In this document: positions 8,241-16,760 of the stretch, piece after piece
Layout: the number at the start of each line of letters is the position of its first letter
Numbering within the stretch: position 1 is the first letter of the stretch
From: an uncultured Aquimarina sp.
Lineage (GTDB): Bacteria; Bacteroidota; Bacteroidia; Flavobacteriales; Flavobacteriaceae
DNA: 64,000 bases
Direction of reading: 5' to 3'
NCBI RefSeq assembly: GCF_947492405.1
Contig: NZ_CANLMP010000002.1
Coordinates: forward strand, 496,001 to 560,000
Translations under genes and position numbers: made by a program
Notes under the pieces: generated by a model
Seen by the model: the letters and a program-made list of their open reading frames with translations, nothing else
What the model was told of the DNA's origin: nothing
Databases searched by the model: none

Positions 8241-9032
8241 TTATTTTTTGTTTTTGTAAGCTACTAACATATCGATTAAAGTAATCGATGCATCTTCCAT
8301 ATCATTTACTATACTATCAATCTTAGCGATAATGTAGTTATAGAATACCTGTAGTATAATTGCAACAATAAGTCCAAATACCGTAGTAAGAAGTGCTACT
8401 TTAATACCTCCTGCTACAAGTGATGGCTGCATATCTCCTGCCGCTTCAATCTTATCAAATGCATCAATCATCCCGATTACTGTACCCATAAACCCAAGCA
8501 TTGGAGCAAGAGCGATAAATAAAGATACCCAAGATACATTTTTCTCTAATTGTCCCATTTGTACACCTCCGTAAGCAACTACTGCTTTTTCTGCAGCATC
8601 AATACTTTCGTCAGCTCTATCAAGACCTTGATAGTATATAGAGGCAACTGGACCTTTTGTATTTCTACAAACTTCTTTTGCTGCTTCTACTCCACCACTA
8701 TTAAGAGCATCCTCTACATTTTGTTGTAGTTTCTTACTATTAGTAGTAGATAAATTTAAAAAGATAATTCTTTCGATTGCTATCGCAAGACCAAGAATCA
8801 AACATAAAAGAACGATTCCCATAAAGCTAGGACCTCCTTCTATAAAACGTTTTTTAAGGTTTTGGTGAAAGGATTCCTCTGCTGCAGGTTCCTCTTCAGC
8901 CTGAATAGTTGTTGTTATTGGTGCAATTAATAATTGCACGTTTGCCGTTAACTGGGCTGGAGCAGTGGCTGCTTGCATATTTCCAAAAGCCATTACTGTT
9001 GCGATTGCCAGAATAGAAAATAGTCTTTTCAT
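8241..9032 (-). CDS. exbB: MotA/TolQ/ExbB-family proton channel protein
   Basis: This 263-residue protein begins with a signal-like helix (MKRLFSILAIATVMAFGNMQA) and a polar linker. It then has the ExbB core: a helix at about 73-93, a large cytoplasmic loop, and two helices in the C-terminal third with the conserved motif LAPMLGFMGTVIGMIDAF, followed by a helix ending in the Thr-containing VALLTTVFGL. ExbB pentamers around ExbD form a proton-driven motor. It heads the operon with a four-helix protein and two ExbD proteins. Whether it powers TonB or another system is not shown, because no TonB gene is present here. Confidence 0.9.
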   Translation of the reverse strand: MKRLFSILAIATVMAFGNMQAATAPAQLTANVQLLIAPITTTIQAEEEPAAEESFHQNLKKRFIEGGPSFMGIVLLCLILGLAIAIERIIFLNLSTTNSKKLQQNVEDALNSGGVEAAKEVCRNTKGPVASIYYQGLDRADESIDAAEKAVVAYGGVQMGQLEKNVSWVSLFIALAPMLGFMGTVIGMIDAFDKIEAAGDMQPSLVAGGIKVALLTTVFGLIVAIILQVFYNYIIAKIDSIVNDMEDASITLIDMLVAYKNKK

Positions 9033-9114
9033 TGCGCTGATTCTTAATTTTAATTAGTTAAAGGGTTAAAGATAAAAAAATATTACAAAATCTATTAAAA
9101 ATTTAATAATAATG

Positions 9115-9202
9115 CAGAGAGGAAGGGATTCGAACCCTCGATACGCTTTTGACGTATACACACTTTCCAGGCGTGCGCCTTCGACCACTCGGCCACCTCT
9201 CT
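9115..9202 (-). tRNA. tRNA-Ser (anticodon GGA)
   Basis: The 88-base gene on the minus strand folds into a standard class II tRNA. The seven-pair acceptor stem is AGAGAGG/CCTCTCT with discriminator G. The anticodon stem is CACGC/GTGTG around the loop CTGGAAA, with the anticodon complement at 9166-9168. A long variable arm and a T arm with TTCGAAT are present. The 3' CCA is not encoded. It decodes UCC and UCU and sits between the asparaginase and exbB genes in the same orientation. Confidence 0.96.
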
Positions 9203-9272
9203 ATTAAAAAATTTGCCAAAAAAATGGTTGAGCAAATAACAAAAAAAATGTTAACTACTAAAATTTGGGGCG

Positions 9273-10307
9273 TTAATTTTCTGACATTTCACCTCGCAAG
9301 GAAGTTTCATAAATGGTTTTGAGCACTTTAAGAGGTAACTTTTCTCCTAATAAATACATCAATTTAGCCACAGCGGCCTCCGTTGTTATATCTTTTCCTG
9401 ATATAACACCTGCTTTTTTTAATGCAACACTCGTATCATACTTGCCCATTTCTACGCTACCTCCTGCACATTGTGTTACATTTATTATGGGTATTCCTTT
9501 TTTAATTGCATCAGAAATAATATCCAAAAACCAAGATTTGGTTGTGGTATTCCCTGATCCATAGGTCTCAATAATCACACCTTTTATTGCTTCTGACGAA
9601 AAAATACTCCTTAAAATCATTTCATTTATCCCTGGAAACATTTTAATAATTATAATATCATTATCAAAATGTGTATGGTATACCATTTTTTTTCTACGAT
9701 TTGAAACTTGTAAAAAAGAGGCGTTTACTTTAAGGTGAACTCCGGATTCAACTAAAGTGGGATAATTAAGTGATTGAAACGCTTTAAAATGCTCTGCATT
9801 TATCTTTGTGGTTCTATTCGCTCTAAGCAATTTATACTCAAAATACAACCCAACCTCTGTAATTACTGGCTTCCCCTTTTTTTGTAAAGCCGCAATCTGC
9901 ACTGCAGTTATCAAGTTTTCCTTGGCATCTGTTCTTAGATCACCTATAGGCAACTGAGATCCGGTAAAAATAATAGGCTTTCCTAGATTTTCGAACATAA
10001 AACTGATGGCAGAAGCAGTATATGACATTGTATCACTACCATGTAATACTACAAAACCATCATACTTTTCATAATTAGAATTAATGATACCTCCTAATTC
10101 TTTCCAGCGTTCAACATTCATATCAGAAGAATCTATAGGCTCTTTAAAACTTATAGTCTCTATATTGCAATCCAATTGTTTTAGCTCAGGAATATTGAGC
10201 AATAATTCATCAAAATCAAAAGCTATTAAAGCTCCTGTTTCGAAATTTTTGACCATACCTATAGTACCTCCCGTATAGATCAATAATATATTTGGTGAAG
10301 TCTTCAT
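9273..10307 (-). CDS. ansA: Type I L-asparaginase
   Basis: Starting at the Met at 10307 (MKTSPNILLIYTGGTIG) the enzyme has 344 residues; upstream Met codons at 10316 and 10343 are possible but add a polar tail. It shows both asparaginase signatures: TGGTIG near the N-terminus with the nucleophilic Thr, and HGSDTMSYTAS near residue 90 with the second Thr/Asp pair. No signal peptide is visible, so it is the cytoplasmic type I enzyme that hydrolyses L-asparagine to aspartate and ammonia. It lies downstream of tatD on the same strand. Confidence 0.93.
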   Translation of the reverse strand: MKTSPNILLIYTGGTIGMVKNFETGALIAFDFDELLLNIPELKQLDCNIETISFKEPIDSSDMNVERWKELGGIINSNYEKYDGFVVLHGSDTMSYTASAISFMFENLGKPIIFTGSQLPIGDLRTDAKENLITAVQIAALQKKGKPVITEVGLYFEYKLLRANRTTKINAEHFKAFQSLNYPTLVESGVHLKVNASFLQVSNRRKKMVYHTHFDNDIIIIKMFPGINEMILRSIFSSEAIKGVIIETYGSGNTTTKSWFLDIISDAIKKGIPIINVTQCAGGSVEMGKYDTSVALKKAGVISGKDITTEAAVAKLMYLLGEKLPLKVLKTIYETSLRGEMSEN

Positions 10308-10365
10308 CGCAACCATACATTTATTGGTCTCACAAATGAACAAAATTTATATTACAATCTGCAAG

Positions 10366-11154
10366 CTATATTCCGAATATATCTTTAGAGTTTTCAGTTG
10401 TAATTCGGGCGATTTCTTCTGGCGACTTTTCATAAATTTCAGACAACTTTTCTACAACCTGAATCAAATAAGAACTCTCATTTCGCTTACCTCGATATGG
10501 AACGGGTGCTAAATAAGGAGCATCTGTCTCAAGAACAATATTTTTCAAAGAAAACTCATTTAGAAATTTGTCTATCTTGCCATTTTTAAACGTAACAACT
10601 CCTCCAATACCTAATTTCATATTATATCCAATAGCTCGTCGAGCATCATCAATTGTACCTGTAAAGCAATGAAATATCCCAAATAAATCTTCTCCCTTTT
10701 CAGACTCCAATACCTCAAACACTTCTTCAAAAGCATCACGACAATGAATTACTATAGGTAGTTTATATTTTTTAGCTAGTTGAATCTGATATCTAAATGA
10801 TTCTTGTTGTTGTTTTAGAAATGTTTTATCCCAATATAAATCCACCCCTATCTCCCCTACTGCATAGAATTTTTTATCGCTGTTTTCACTTAATCGTTTT
10901 GCAAGTTCTTCTTCCACATGTTGGAGCTCTTCTTTGTAGTTTTCTTTAACATGAGTAGGATGCAATCCCATCATTAGAAATACATTATCTGGGTATCTTT
11001 TTTCAATATCATACATAGACTCCGTATAAGCAGAATCAATGGCTGGAACAAAAAAACGTTCTACTCCCGTAGAAATAGCTCTCTGCATCATTGCATCCTG
11101 ATCTTCCTCAAAAGATTCACTATATATATGCGTGTGGGTATCGGTAAGTATCAT
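10366..11154 (-). CDS. TatD-family metal-dependent deoxyribonuclease
   Basis: The Met at 11154 (MILTDTHTHIY) is the natural start, giving 262 residues; the longer reading frame to 11217 adds 21 residues without family similarity. All TatD metal-site motifs are present: DTHTH at the N-terminus, GEIGVD, IHCRDA, FHCFTG and ETDAPYLAP. TatD enzymes are cytoplasmic 3'-5' exonucleases or phosphodiesterases implicated in DNA repair and turnover. It appears to be the first gene of a minus-strand run that continues into ansA. Confidence 0.93.
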   Translation of the reverse strand: MILTDTHTHIYSESFEEDQDAMMQRAISTGVERFFVPAIDSAYTESMYDIEKRYPDNVFLMMGLHPTHVKENYKEELQHVEEELAKRLSENSDKKFYAVGEIGVDLYWDKTFLKQQQESFRYQIQLAKKYKLPIVIHCRDAFEEVFEVLESEKGEDLFGIFHCFTGTIDDARRAIGYNMKLGIGGVVTFKNGKIDKFLNEFSLKNIVLETDAPYLAPVPYRGKRNESSYLIQVVEKLSEIYEKSPEEIARITTENSKDIFGI

Positions 11155-11273
11155 GCCGCAAAAATAACCAAATTTAACTTTCATCAATACCTCTTTTAAT
11201 ATAATAAACAACAACATTTTAATTCAATTTTCAGTCTGTCATTATTAACTTTTGCTAGAGTTCAAATAAATCA

Positions 11274-11281
11274 GGGTAACA
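11274..11281 (+). promoter_or_regulatory. GGGTAACA motif upstream of the peptide gene
   Basis: GGGTAACA lies 162 bases before the double-glycine peptide start. The identical octamer occurs before the locus 1 lipoprotein (13491), and the variant GGGTAAGA before three locus 2 units. GTAA is a plausible -35 element for an ECF-type sigma factor. No matching -10 at the locus 2 spacing was found here. Confidence 0.35.
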
Positions 11282-11442
11282 TTTTATTCAGTTAAGACAC
11301 TAACTAATACCGCCTATTTGATGCAATGATTAATAGTAAAACTGAAAAGCAAACTTTATGATCGTATAATATCAATTTTAAAGGAGCAAGTCGAAAATCC
11401 TAATTAACAATAGAGTAGACATATTCTTAAACTATTTTAAAA

Positions 11443-11637
11443 ATGAAAAATTTATTAAACCTAAATGGGACCAAAGTAATTAGTAGAGACCAGCAAAAAA
11501 GTATAACAGGTGGAATGCCGCCTCAAAACTGTAGTACAGATAGCGATTGCGCTAGTTTTGGCAGTTGTTTTGTTTGTTTACCTATTGGTAGTTGTTTTAT
11601 GTTTTTTAACAGTCCTTGTGGTGATTCCAACCCATAA
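11443..11637 (+). CDS. Double-glycine leader peptide with six-cysteine core
   Basis: The 64-residue product has a leader of 24 residues ending in SITGG, with the pattern L-N-L-x-G-x-K-x-I-S-x-x-Q-Q-K-S-I-T-G-G. This is the Bacteroidota natural-product/bacteriocin precursor leader (TIGR04149-like). The 40-residue core contains six cysteines and no basic residue. The leader closely resembles those of the three peptides at 38642-39612. Expected fate is cleavage after GG by a C39 peptidase-transporter and export, probably with disulfide bonds; no such transporter is in the window. It stands alone and is followed by its own terminator. Confidence 0.8.
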   Translation: MKNLLNLNGTKVISRDQQKSITGGMPPQNCSTDSDCASFGSCFVCLPIGSCFMFFNSPCGDSNP

Positions 11638-11650
11638 TAATATATAACTA

Positions 11651-11676
11651 AAAAACCCTGATGTCTCAGGGTTTTT
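11651..11676 (+). terminator. Terminator after the peptide gene
   Basis: Stem AAAACCCTGA (11652-11661) pairs with TCAGGGTTTT (11666-11675) around a 4-base loop, and a T-run follows. It lies just after the peptide stop codons, so the peptide is a monocistronic transcript. Confidence 0.85.
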
Positions 11677-11709
11677 ACTTTTATAAATGTATTCTAAATA
11701 AAATCACAT

Positions 11710-11997
11710 TTAATTAACACTAATAATTCTCTCTACAGGAATAATGGTCGATTGCTTTAGAATGACCGATTTATCAGTTATTCCCCAAATGGTTGTTTCT
11801 ACTTTTTTAGCCCCTTCATCGTCCGCAAAAATTATCTTCACCTTTAGGTGTTCCAAATTACCCAAACTCAATCCTCGTACTAGTTTACGGTATCGATCAC
11901 GTTTAGATCTTTTATCACTTAAAACTTCTTTATGCGGAAAATGTAGATGCTTTATTTGCTCTTTTTCTATTGATTCTATGTTATCATTTATCCCCAT
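11710..11997 (-). CDS. Small conserved hypothetical protein
   Basis: This 95-residue soluble protein has no signal peptide or membrane helix. The N-terminal half is highly charged (KRSKRDRYRK near residue 30), and the C-terminal half looks like a small beta-rich domain (VKIIFADDEG, then TTIWGITDKSVILKQSTIIPVERI). That pattern resembles Sm-like or PilZ-like strands only loosely, and I do not assign a family. The layout, a charged helix followed by a strand pair ending in an IPVERI-type motif, seems familiar from small flavobacterial proteins. It is convergent with the peptide gene and oriented like the TPR gene downstream. Confidence 0.65.
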   Translation of the reverse strand: MGINDNIESIEKEQIKHLHFPHKEVLSDKRSKRDRYRKLVRGLSLGNLEHLKVKIIFADDEGAKKVETTIWGITDKSVILKQSTIIPVERIISVN

Positions 11998-12121
11998 GAC
12001 ATATATTCTTTAAATTATTAATGAAATATCACTATAACTCATTAAAAGTTACATAATACAACGCTTTTATTAAAGAAAATATTGTTAATTAACAATTTGC
12101 ATGTCAACTACTTATATAGAT

Positions 12122-12859
12122 TTAAAGTTTTTTAAGCAATTTTTGCGCTTGCTGATAATCCTCAGCTTCTGGTGGTAATGATTTTAATAATTCTGCACAT
12201 CGTTCTTCATTTTTCTGCTTTAACTGATTTAGAGCTTCAAACCAGATAGCTTTATATTTATATACAGAAGCTCCTTGTCTCAGTTTTTCAAAGATTACTG
12301 ATGCTTTTTCATGTTTATCTTGTTCTACCAACGTAATTCCTAAATAAAAAAGATATTCAGAATTGGAGTTGTCATTTTTTAATAATTCGGAAAGATATTT
12401 CTCGGCTTCTTCATAGTTTTTAGAATTAAATGAAGCTTCGGCTTTCTTACTAATTTCATCTTCACTCCCTCTTTCTGTAATAGATAATTTTGGTATCGAC
12501 GCAAAATCATTATAAGCCGGATCACTTTTAGTAAAAGTATACACTCCTAAGACAATTGCAACACTTGCAGCAACGGCATATACCCAGGAAGATATTTTTA
12601 TTACTTTGGTTTCTTTTTTGGCTGGTTTTTTCTCAAAATACGAATCTCCGATTTTTTTCAAATTCTGTTCTAAATCAAACTGATCCTGTTCCAAATTTAG
12701 ACTAGTATCTAAATAGGAACTCCATTCTTTGTATACGTTAAACTCCTCAGCAATCGTCTTATCTTCCTTAATTATCTGGGATAACATTTCCTCTTCATTA
12801 CTTGAAAGCTCATCGCTAATCTTTCGCTCAAAAAGCTCGTATTTTTCTTCTGGGGTCAT
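12122..12859 (-). CDS. Membrane-anchored TPR protein paired with a sigma factor (locus 1)
   Basis: This 245-residue protein has an N-terminal acidic helical region (about 1-90, beginning MTPEEKYELFERKI like an anti-sigma ZCD-type or repressor segment), one membrane helix (about 97-116), and a C-terminal region with two or three tetratricopeptide motifs (about 150-240). Orientation predicts a cytoplasmic N-terminus and periplasmic TPRs. Its start overlaps the sigma-factor stop by four bases (ATGA), so the two are translationally coupled. By topology and position it is a candidate anti-sigma factor, although no zinc motif HxxxCxxC is present. A homologue of the same design, in the same gene order, occurs at 39720-40514. 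Confidence 0.8.
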   Translation of the reverse strand: MTPEEKYELFERKISDELSSNEEEMLSQIIKEDKTIAEEFNVYKEWSSYLDTSLNLEQDQFDLEQNLKKIGDSYFEKKPAKKETKVIKISSWVYAVAASVAIVLGVYTFTKSDPAYNDFASIPKLSITERGSEDEISKKAEASFNSKNYEEAEKYLSELLKNDNSNSEYLFYLGITLVEQDKHEKASVIFEKLRQGASVYKYKAIWFEALNQLKQKNEERCAELLKSLPPEAEDYQQAQKLLKKL

Positions 12860-13443
12860 AACAAGTTTTTTATTTGATTATACTTAGGAGCGCTTTGAAC
12901 CATTTTTGTTAACTGGCCAATACATAATGATTTCTTCTTGCGGACATACCCATAGGATTGCCCTAATTTTGTTGCTACTTCTTCCATAGATTTTATAGTA
13001 AAAGTTGCTTTTAACAATTCTTTACAAGCCTTACCTAATTGATCAAACATTTCTGCAAAAAGTTTATTTTTTGCTTCAAAAATCAATGTTTCATCGGCAT
13101 ATTGAACACTCTCATCATTAATAGATACCACCTCTTCATTAATTGTTACCTCTTTTGCAGTATTCTTTTTTAACTCATTAAGCCACTTCCGTTTACAGAG
13201 CAAAAAGAAATAAGCATCAAACGGACAAGTAAGCATTAGTTCTTTTTCTTTTGCTTGCTTATATATTGTGATTAAAGTTTCTTGAATTATATCCTGAGCT
13301 TTTGATTCATCTCCACTATTTTTCTTTATGTATCCTACTACTTTAGGAGCGAATTTTTCATAGATCTCTCTAATAACTATCGTATCATTCTTTAAGAGAG
13401 CTTCGATATATTTCTGATCAGCATGCGCTTTGTTATTTCCCAT
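12856..13443 (-). CDS. Sigma-70 family (ECF-like) RNA polymerase sigma factor, locus 1
   Basis: The 195-residue protein has a sigma region 2 (about 20-95, with DESKAQDIIQETLITIYKQA and a FLLCKRKWLNELKK recognition segment) and a sigma region 4 helix-turn-helix (about 135-185, with SMEEVATKLGQSYGYVRKKK). Its size and domain content are those of an extracytoplasmic-function factor. It is coupled to the TPR membrane protein and diverges from the lipoprotein at 13577 across 133 bases. The motif GGGTAACA at 13491 in that gap could be its target. Confidence 0.85.
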   Translation of the reverse strand: MGNNKAHADQKYIEALLKNDTIVIREIYEKFAPKVVGYIKKNSGDESKAQDIIQETLITIYKQAKEKELMLTCPFDAYFFLLCKRKWLNELKKNTAKEVTINEEVVSINDESVQYADETLIFEAKNKLFAEMFDQLGKACKELLKATFTIKSMEEVATKLGQSYGYVRKKKSLCIGQLTKMVQSAPKYNQIKNLL

Positions 13444-13490
13444 AAATGAATTGGTCTGGACCTCTAAATTAAAAAAGTTTTTAAGAAAAA

Positions 13491-13498
13491 GGGTAACA
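13491..13498 (+). promoter_or_regulatory. GGGTAACA motif before the locus 1 lipoprotein
   Basis: This octamer lies in the divergent gap between sigma factor and lipoprotein, 79 bases before the ATG at 13577. It is identical to the motif at 11274. It is a candidate -35 element for the adjacent sigma factor; the -10 part is not defined by these two copies. Confidence 0.4.
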
Positions 13499-13576
13499 AA
13501 AAATTAGTGTTGCTGATATGAAGATGTAAACAACAAAATTTAGAAAGTCCACAAAGGGCAATTAAAACTAAAAAAC

Positions 13577-14617
13577 ATGAAAACAAATAGTACAACAATT
13601 ACATTTCTGAACAGCAGTAAGAATGTAAAACAAACAATGATTAACTTTTTACTTTTAGGGTTTAGTATTCTTTTATTAGCAAGTTGTAGCAGCAATGATG
13701 ACAATGATATAATTATCGAACAAGTTCTAGGTGGATTAGAATTGGAAGCCGAGATTATCGAAAATCGAGAAGATGCATTACAAACTTTTACCTTAAATGG
13801 AGGAGGCACAGGAGAAGTATATGGTGAAGATGGCACCATTCTATATTTTCCTCCTAATAGTATCGTAGATCAAAATGGTGATCCCGTTACTGGTTCTGTT
13901 ACTATTGAACTTATTGAAATATATGACAAGGCAAAAATGCTATTAACGAAAATGCCGACGAACGGAAAACGTCCTAATGGTGATATCGAAACATTAGTTT
14001 CTGCAGGTGAATTTTTTATCAATGCTACTCAAAATGGAGAGCAATTACAATTAGCTAATGATTTTCAACTTTTTGCTCCTGCAGATGAATTTGATGAGGA
14101 TATGAGAATTTTCAATGGTCAAGATAATGATTGTGACGGAGACGAAATGCAATGTGATATTGTATGGGAAGAAGATGAACAAGGAGGTTTAGAACCTATG
14201 CAAAGAGAAGGTCCTAATGGACAGGGAGTTTCTGGATACGGAGGTTTTCTTAGTAATTTTGGTTGGACAAATTTAGACCGCTGGTATAATTACGAAGGTC
14301 CTAAAACAATAGCATATGCTGATGTTCCTGAAGGCTTTGATAATACTAATAGTAACGTATACATATCTTATGACGGAGAACCTACAGCATTAGCGCTATT
14401 AGATATTTACAACCCGGAAACTGGTTTATTCTCTGAACATTATGGGTTAATACCAATTGGATTAGAAGTACATTTTATTTTTGCATCTGTACAAGATGAC
14501 CAATATATATATGCAATCCAGGGAGCAACCATAGGAGAAAACCATACAGAAGTAATTGGCGCTACCAGTACTGGAACAGAAGCAGAATTAGTTGCATTAA
14601 TAAACGGTCTCCCGTAG
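13577..14617 (+). CDS. Secreted lipoprotein (locus 1)
   Basis: The 346-residue product has a signal peptide with lipobox LLASC (Cys near residue 37) followed by an Asp-rich linker (SSNDDND), typical of Bacteroidota envelope lipoproteins. The next region (about 55-160) includes GEVYGEDGTILYFPPNSIVD and GSVTIELIEIYDKA, a beta-sandwich pattern resembling ZU5-like domains; this is a loose resemblance. An Asp/Cys-containing loop (DNDCDGDEMQCD, near 190) could bind calcium. A later Met at 13637 would give a signal without a basic n-region, so the upstream start is preferred. It is divergent from the sigma gene and followed by a terminator. Confidence 0.8.
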   Translation: MKTNSTTITFLNSSKNVKQTMINFLLLGFSILLLASCSSNDDNDIIIEQVLGGLELEAEIIENREDALQTFTLNGGGTGEVYGEDGTILYFPPNSIVDQNGDPVTGSVTIELIEIYDKAKMLLTKMPTNGKRPNGDIETLVSAGEFFINATQNGEQLQLANDFQLFAPADEFDEDMRIFNGQDNDCDGDEMQCDIVWEEDEQGGLEPMQREGPNGQGVSGYGGFLSNFGWTNLDRWYNYEGPKTIAYADVPEGFDNTNSNVYISYDGEPTALALLDIYNPETGLFSEHYGLIPIGLEVHFIFASVQDDQYIYAIQGATIGENHTEVIGATSTGTEAELVALINGLP

Positions 14618-14676
14618 ACAAACCTTACACACTGGAATATGCACATTAGGTAATGGGGGTTACAGCAAATTTCAGA

Positions 14677-14708
14677 AAAATTCCGGAGGGTTTACCTTCC
14701 GGAATTTT
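14677..14708 (+). terminator. Terminator after the locus 1 lipoprotein
   Basis: Arms AAAATTCCGG (14677-14686) and CCGGAATTTT (14699-14708) enclose a 12-base loop with two further pairs. A short T-rich tail follows. It separates the lipoprotein from the PKD protein gene. Confidence 0.75.
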
Positions 14709-14777
14709 AATTCACTAAAGATTGTAATATCTGCGATTTAACTTTTTGTTTATCTTTATTAACACTAACAACCAATC

Positions 14778-16760
14778 ATGAATAGATTTTTGGCTTTTTT
14801 TATAATCTTATTACTCCCTTTTGCTTGTATTGGACAAATACTAATCAATGACACCATTCCTAGAGTAGCACCAATATCTTACGAAATCCAGGGTAATCAA
14901 GTAAATTACAAGGCAGAAATGCCTCTTCTTAACCAAATTGCCGGTGCTCCTAAAGCTTTCTACACCTATTATTGGGAGTTTGGAGATGGTAATTATAGCT
15001 TTAAATCAACTCCAACACATACTTATAAAAAAAAAGGCACTTATGACACTAAACTATGGGCTACAAACAACTATGACAACGGAAAACCACCTACGAGTAG
15101 ACCAAAATCAGTAACTATCGATAATTCACAAGACGAAGCATCTATTGAAGGTAATTCTCCTTTTACGGAAGAGGAAGATTTACTATTAAAAAGAAATCGT
15201 GAACCCATCCCTGATCAGGAAATGGTATTTATTACTAGTTATAAAAACAACAATAACTATGTCGCCAGTGGCAAACTATATTTATTTTATAATGACCGAC
15301 AATTTAAGAATGATAATTTCACAATAGAAGATACTCGACTTCATTATGGAGAACGAATCGTTCCTTTGGAAGCTATTTCTTCCATACTTCCGGAAAACGA
15401 TGATCATACCTTATTAGCCTCAAATAGTACTTCTTCATTATATAAAAAAACACTTTTCGTACAAGATACTACTAAACGAAAAAACTTTCCACTTACACTA
15501 GAAGAGTCAAAAGCGTTATACCGAAGCTATCAGATCATAGAATTTGATAATATGCAACCTGGAGAGGAACGTAACATCTTCAGAACACTAAAGACCACTC
15601 CAGAAATGATCAAAGACACCAGTGCTATTGTAACGTTAAGAAGTGTGTATGTACCTGACAATAATTTTGATGATCATACTGTTAAGGATACAGAGATGGA
15701 AATTGTAACCTCTCACGATCCCAATAAAATGTCATCTAACGGCTGGTTAATGAATTATCGTTTCGTAAGATTTAAACGATTAAAATTTAAAGTACGATTT
15801 CAGAATAACGGAGAAGGCCCTGCTAACACAATTAAATTAGAAGTAGATACCCCTGAAATGTTTGACAAATCTACACTTAAAATTGATGGTATGTATCCAG
15901 AATGTCCCATTTGCCCAAAAGAGCGAGAAGTAAATTATAGCTGTCTGGACACAATTTTGCAAAAAGATAAAATCATATTTCAGTTCAATAGGATTTACCT
16001 TCCTGGAAGTGAACAAAAAAATGTAACGGAAATTGATTCTACTAAAGGGTTCGTAAAGTACTCTATGAAATTTGGCAAAAACTTCCATAAGAAAAAAACC
16101 AGAAGTAGAACTGCTATTTATTTTGACAAAAACGATCCTATTATTACGAATTATGCGGCTACTCGATTCTTGCCTGGGATTTCGATTGGCGCAAAAGCAG
16201 GATATATTACAGTTCCTGAGCTAGAGAACCAAAGAGAATATTTTGTTGGCGCCACACTATCCCCATTTAAATCGTATAGAGGATATTATCAAGCAGAACT
16301 TTTCTTTTCTTCCTCTTCCTTTGACGAGACAAGAAATTTTGAAACACGTACGATCAATGCAGACGGAACTGAAAGTTTGATTCTATTTTCTGAGGCAAAT
16401 CAATTCCAAAACATTTCTGCCTATGTGGTTCCAGGGTCATATCGCTATAACTTCAATAGCTTTTTCGCTATGGGTGTTGGAATTCAACTAAAAATGGATG
16501 TAACAACTACTAATGATCAAGAAACAACAGGTACTGGGTTTCGAATTTTCGAACAAGGACAACAAATCGTTCCTGATCGTGATCTGGACTCTTTTATCAT
16601 GCAGGAAATAGATGATAATTTTACAAATTTTCAAACTGGAGTTTTTGTTGGAATGAATCTCGGAACTGTAAGGATTGGACCGAGTCTTGGTATTAGGTAT
16701 GTATATAACTTTGATGTTCCGAATTCTCAAATTCAATTTTATGGGATTTGGAAATTTTAA
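14778..16760 (+). CDS. PKD-domain protein with C-terminal barrel-like region
   Basis: This 660-residue protein has a signal peptide (about 1-20), a PKD domain (about 50-115, with WEFGDGN and THTYKKKGTYD) and a middle region with the Bacteroidota motif SHDPNK (about 315) followed by a DUF11/DUF7619-like beta domain. That domain contains a CPICP cysteine cluster (near 376). The C-terminal 170 residues have alternating aromatic strands (GAKAGYITV, GPSLGIRYVYNF) suggesting an outer-membrane barrel. It overlaps the CHAT protease gene by 20 bases and so is in one operon with it. A surface role in the same envelope system is inferred. Confidence 0.75.
   Translation: MNRFLAFFIILLLPFACIGQILINDTIPRVAPISYEIQGNQVNYKAEMPLLNQIAGAPKAFYTYYWEFGDGNYSFKSTPTHTYKKKGTYDTKLWATNNYDNGKPPTSRPKSVTIDNSQDEASIEGNSPFTEEEDLLLKRNREPIPDQEMVFITSYKNNNNYVASGKLYLFYNDRQFKNDNFTIEDTRLHYGERIVPLEAISSILPENDDHTLLASNSTSSLYKKTLFVQDTTKRKNFPLTLEESKALYRSYQIIEFDNMQPGEERNIFRTLKTTPEMIKDTSAIVTLRSVYVPDNNFDDHTVKDTEMEIVTSHDPNKMSSNGWLMNYRFVRFKRLKFKVRFQNNGEGPANTIKLEVDTPEMFDKSTLKIDGMYPECPICPKEREVNYSCLDTILQKDKIIFQFNRIYLPGSEQKNVTEIDSTKGFVKYSMKFGKNFHKKKTRSRTAIYFDKNDPIITNYAATRFLPGISIGAKAGYITVPELENQREYFVGATLSPFKSYRGYYQAELFFSSSSFDETRNFETRTINADGTESLILFSEANQFQNISAYVVPGSYRYNFNSFFAMGVGIQLKMDVTTTNDQETTGTGFRIFEQGQQIVPDRDLDSFIMQEIDDNFTNFQTGVFVGMNLGTVRIGPSLGIRYVYNFDVPNSQIQFYGIWKF

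Noticed and set aside
9115..9202. tRNA-Ser as an integration site
   Set aside because: No repeated tRNA 3' end, integrase or foreign-looking segment is seen next to it; its neighbours are housekeeping genes.
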